From assembly GCA_025350365.1 (NCBI GenBank), contig JANXXY010000156.1:1-7785 (forward strand): a stretch of DNA of 7,785 bases. Reading direction: 5' to 3'. Below, one piece after another: positions 6,801 to 7,785 of this stretch. A model generated the notes under the pieces. That model was not told where the DNA came from and ran no database searches. It saw only the letters and a list, made by a program, of their open reading frames with translations. Numbering within the stretch: the first letter of the stretch is position 1; the number at the start of each line of letters is the position of its first letter. The translations under genes were made by a program, and so were the position numbers. The DNA is from Bacteroidales bacterium (lineage in GTDB: Bacteria > Bacteroidota > Bacteroidia > Bacteroidales > JAAUTT01).

Positions 6801-7625
6801 ATGCGAGAAGCACCCATTGGTATTTTTGATTCGGGCTATGGCGGTCTTACGGTTCTGAAAGAAATAAGCCGTGTTCTGCCTGAATATGATTATATTTATT
6901 TGGGAGATAATGCCCGTAATCCTTACGGAACGCGATCTTTCGAAGCTGTTTATCAGTTTACACTTGAATGTGTTAATAAATTATTTTCGATGGGTTGCCA
7001 GTTGGTCATTCTTGCCTGTAATACAGCTTCATCCAAGGCGTTACGCACAATTCAGCAAAAGGATTTACCATTAATAGACCCACAACGACGGGTACTAGGC
7101 GTAATTAGGCCAACTGCCGAGGTGATTGGTAATTATTCAAAAACAAGGCATATTGGGGTTTTAGGTACTCCTGGTACAATAAAATCCAAATCGTATGTAC
7201 TTGAAATTTCAAAGTTTTACCCCGATCTGCATGTATATCAGCAAGCATGCCCTATGTGGGTTCCATTAATTGAGAACAACGAACATCTTTCGCCTGGCGC
7301 AGATTATTTTGTTCAAAAATACCTGGATGAACTACTTTCTCAAAATGCTAATATTGATACGGTCATTCTGGGATGCACCCATTATCCCTTGCTTCTGGAT
7401 AAGATTCATCAGTTTCTTCCATCGACCATTCAGGTAATTTCTCAAGGCGCTATTGTAGCTGAGAGTTTGAAGGATTATTTGCTCAGGCATCCTGAAATAG
7501 AAGAAAGATGCAGCAAATCATCTGCGTTTCGGTTTCTGACTACCGATTTGGCAGATACATTTAATAGTAATGCTTCTATTTTCTTTGGCAAAGAAGTTAC
7601 GTCCGAAATTATTATTGTGGCATAG
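6801..7625 (+). CDS. murI: Glutamate racemase
   Basis: MurI interconverts L- and D-glutamate in the cytosol, without a cofactor, to supply D-Glu for peptidoglycan. I chose the ATG at 6801 (274 residues). The frame can be extended to a TTG at 6786, but that codon lies in the U-tract of the upstream terminator, and the extra MYFNT is not family-like. Motifs: IGIFDSGYGGLTVL with Asp10-Ser11, YLGDNARNPYGTRS (33-46), LACNTAS with the first catalytic Cys73, VIRPTAEV, HIGVLGTPGTI, ACPMWVPLIEN with Glu158, and ILGCTHYPLL with the second catalytic Cys192 and His194. All catalytic residues are present and the length is normal. Being next to skp and uppS fits an envelope cluster, but the terminator implies its own promoter or readthrough. 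I see no -7 box in the 13-bp gap, so a promoter would have to lie within or before the second skp gene. Confidence 0.96.
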   Translation: MREAPIGIFDSGYGGLTVLKEISRVLPEYDYIYLGDNARNPYGTRSFEAVYQFTLECVNKLFSMGCQLVILACNTASSKALRTIQQKDLPLIDPQRRVLGVIRPTAEVIGNYSKTRHIGVLGTPGTIKSKSYVLEISKFYPDLHVYQQACPMWVPLIENNEHLSPGADYFVQKYLDELLSQNANIDTVILGCTHYPLLLDKIHQFLPSTIQVISQGAIVAESLKDYLLRHPEIEERCSKSSAFRFLTTDLADTFNSNASIFFGKEVTSEIIIVA

Positions 7626-7785
7626 GTCTGCTCTAAGCTGGTAAAATGAAATCCCCGTCCGTATAACATATTTAAGATCTGCTAATATGAGCTATTCTAA
7701 TTCAATGCCGTTTAGTTATTGGTTCTATTAGACTCTTCCAAGTCTATCGACTCTGGAAGGTCAAACTAAAACCCGGAAACCTGGC
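7626..7785. other. Right-edge intergenic sequence with an imperfect hairpin, no gene recognised
   Basis: No open frame of useful length is seen on either strand; the longest + frames from ATG are under 20 codons. A hairpin is present: CTTCCAAGTC (7735-7744) pairs with GACTCTGGAAG (7749-7759) around a TATC loop, with one bulged C at 7753. It is not followed by a T-run on either strand, so it is not a standard terminator. On the minus strand a frame from the window edge ends at about 7744 after 13 codons; this could be the tail of a convergent gene but cannot be supported. Confidence 0.5.

Noticed and set aside
6871..7074. 67-codon + strand open frame in another phase
   Set aside because: It lies wholly within murI, across conserved motifs including the first catalytic Cys.
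7475..7669. 64-codon minus-strand open frame at the murI 3' end
   Set aside because: Mostly antisense to murI, with no recognisable motif or upstream signal.

Overview
The window looks like a chromosomal segment from a member of the Bacteroidota, probably a Bacteroidales/Marinilabiliales-type bacterium. The evidence is low-GC DNA, A-rich translation starts without Shine-Dalgarno boxes, PorG-like outer-membrane barrels, a five-POTRA BamA ending in GQQF, paired Skp/OmpH genes, and the order porG-like, uppS, bamA, skp, skp, murI. That order is familiar from Bacteroidota; from memory, Porphyromonas gingivalis has it around its porG gene. The genus cannot be assigned by eye.

Layout, all genes on the + strand. 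Positions 1-720 hold the 3' part of a PorG-like (DUF6089-type) beta-barrel gene that enters from the left edge. Positions 755-1429 hold a second, complete PorG-like gene. uppS (1436-2185) and bamA (2201-4795) follow with gaps of 6 and 15 bp and look like one transcription unit. A small lipoprotein gene (4863-5429) comes 67 bp after bamA and is followed by a perfect 17-bp hairpin that looks like a terminator. Two Skp/OmpH chaperone genes (5584-6099 and 6216-6740) follow a possible Bacteroidota-type promoter, and a second hairpin terminator closes them at 6760-6787. murI (6801-7625) starts 13 bp after that. The last 160 bp hold no recognisable gene.

Most of the genes serve envelope biogenesis. 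UppS makes the C55 lipid carrier for peptidoglycan and surface glycans, and MurI makes D-glutamate for peptidoglycan. Skp-type chaperones carry unfolded outer-membrane proteins through the periplasm, and BamA folds and inserts them. The PorG-like barrels are themselves expected BamA clients, and PorG is a type IX secretion component in P. gingivalis. The lipoprotein has an acidic stretch after its acylated Cys that resembles Bacteroidota surface-export signals.

I found no mobile element, CRISPR array, RNA gene or clearly new system; this is mainly a conserved housekeeping cluster. The points most worth a second look are the unassigned lipoprotein next to bamA, the tandem PorG-like genes, the transcription boundaries, and similar palindromes just upstream of the bamA and first skp starts.
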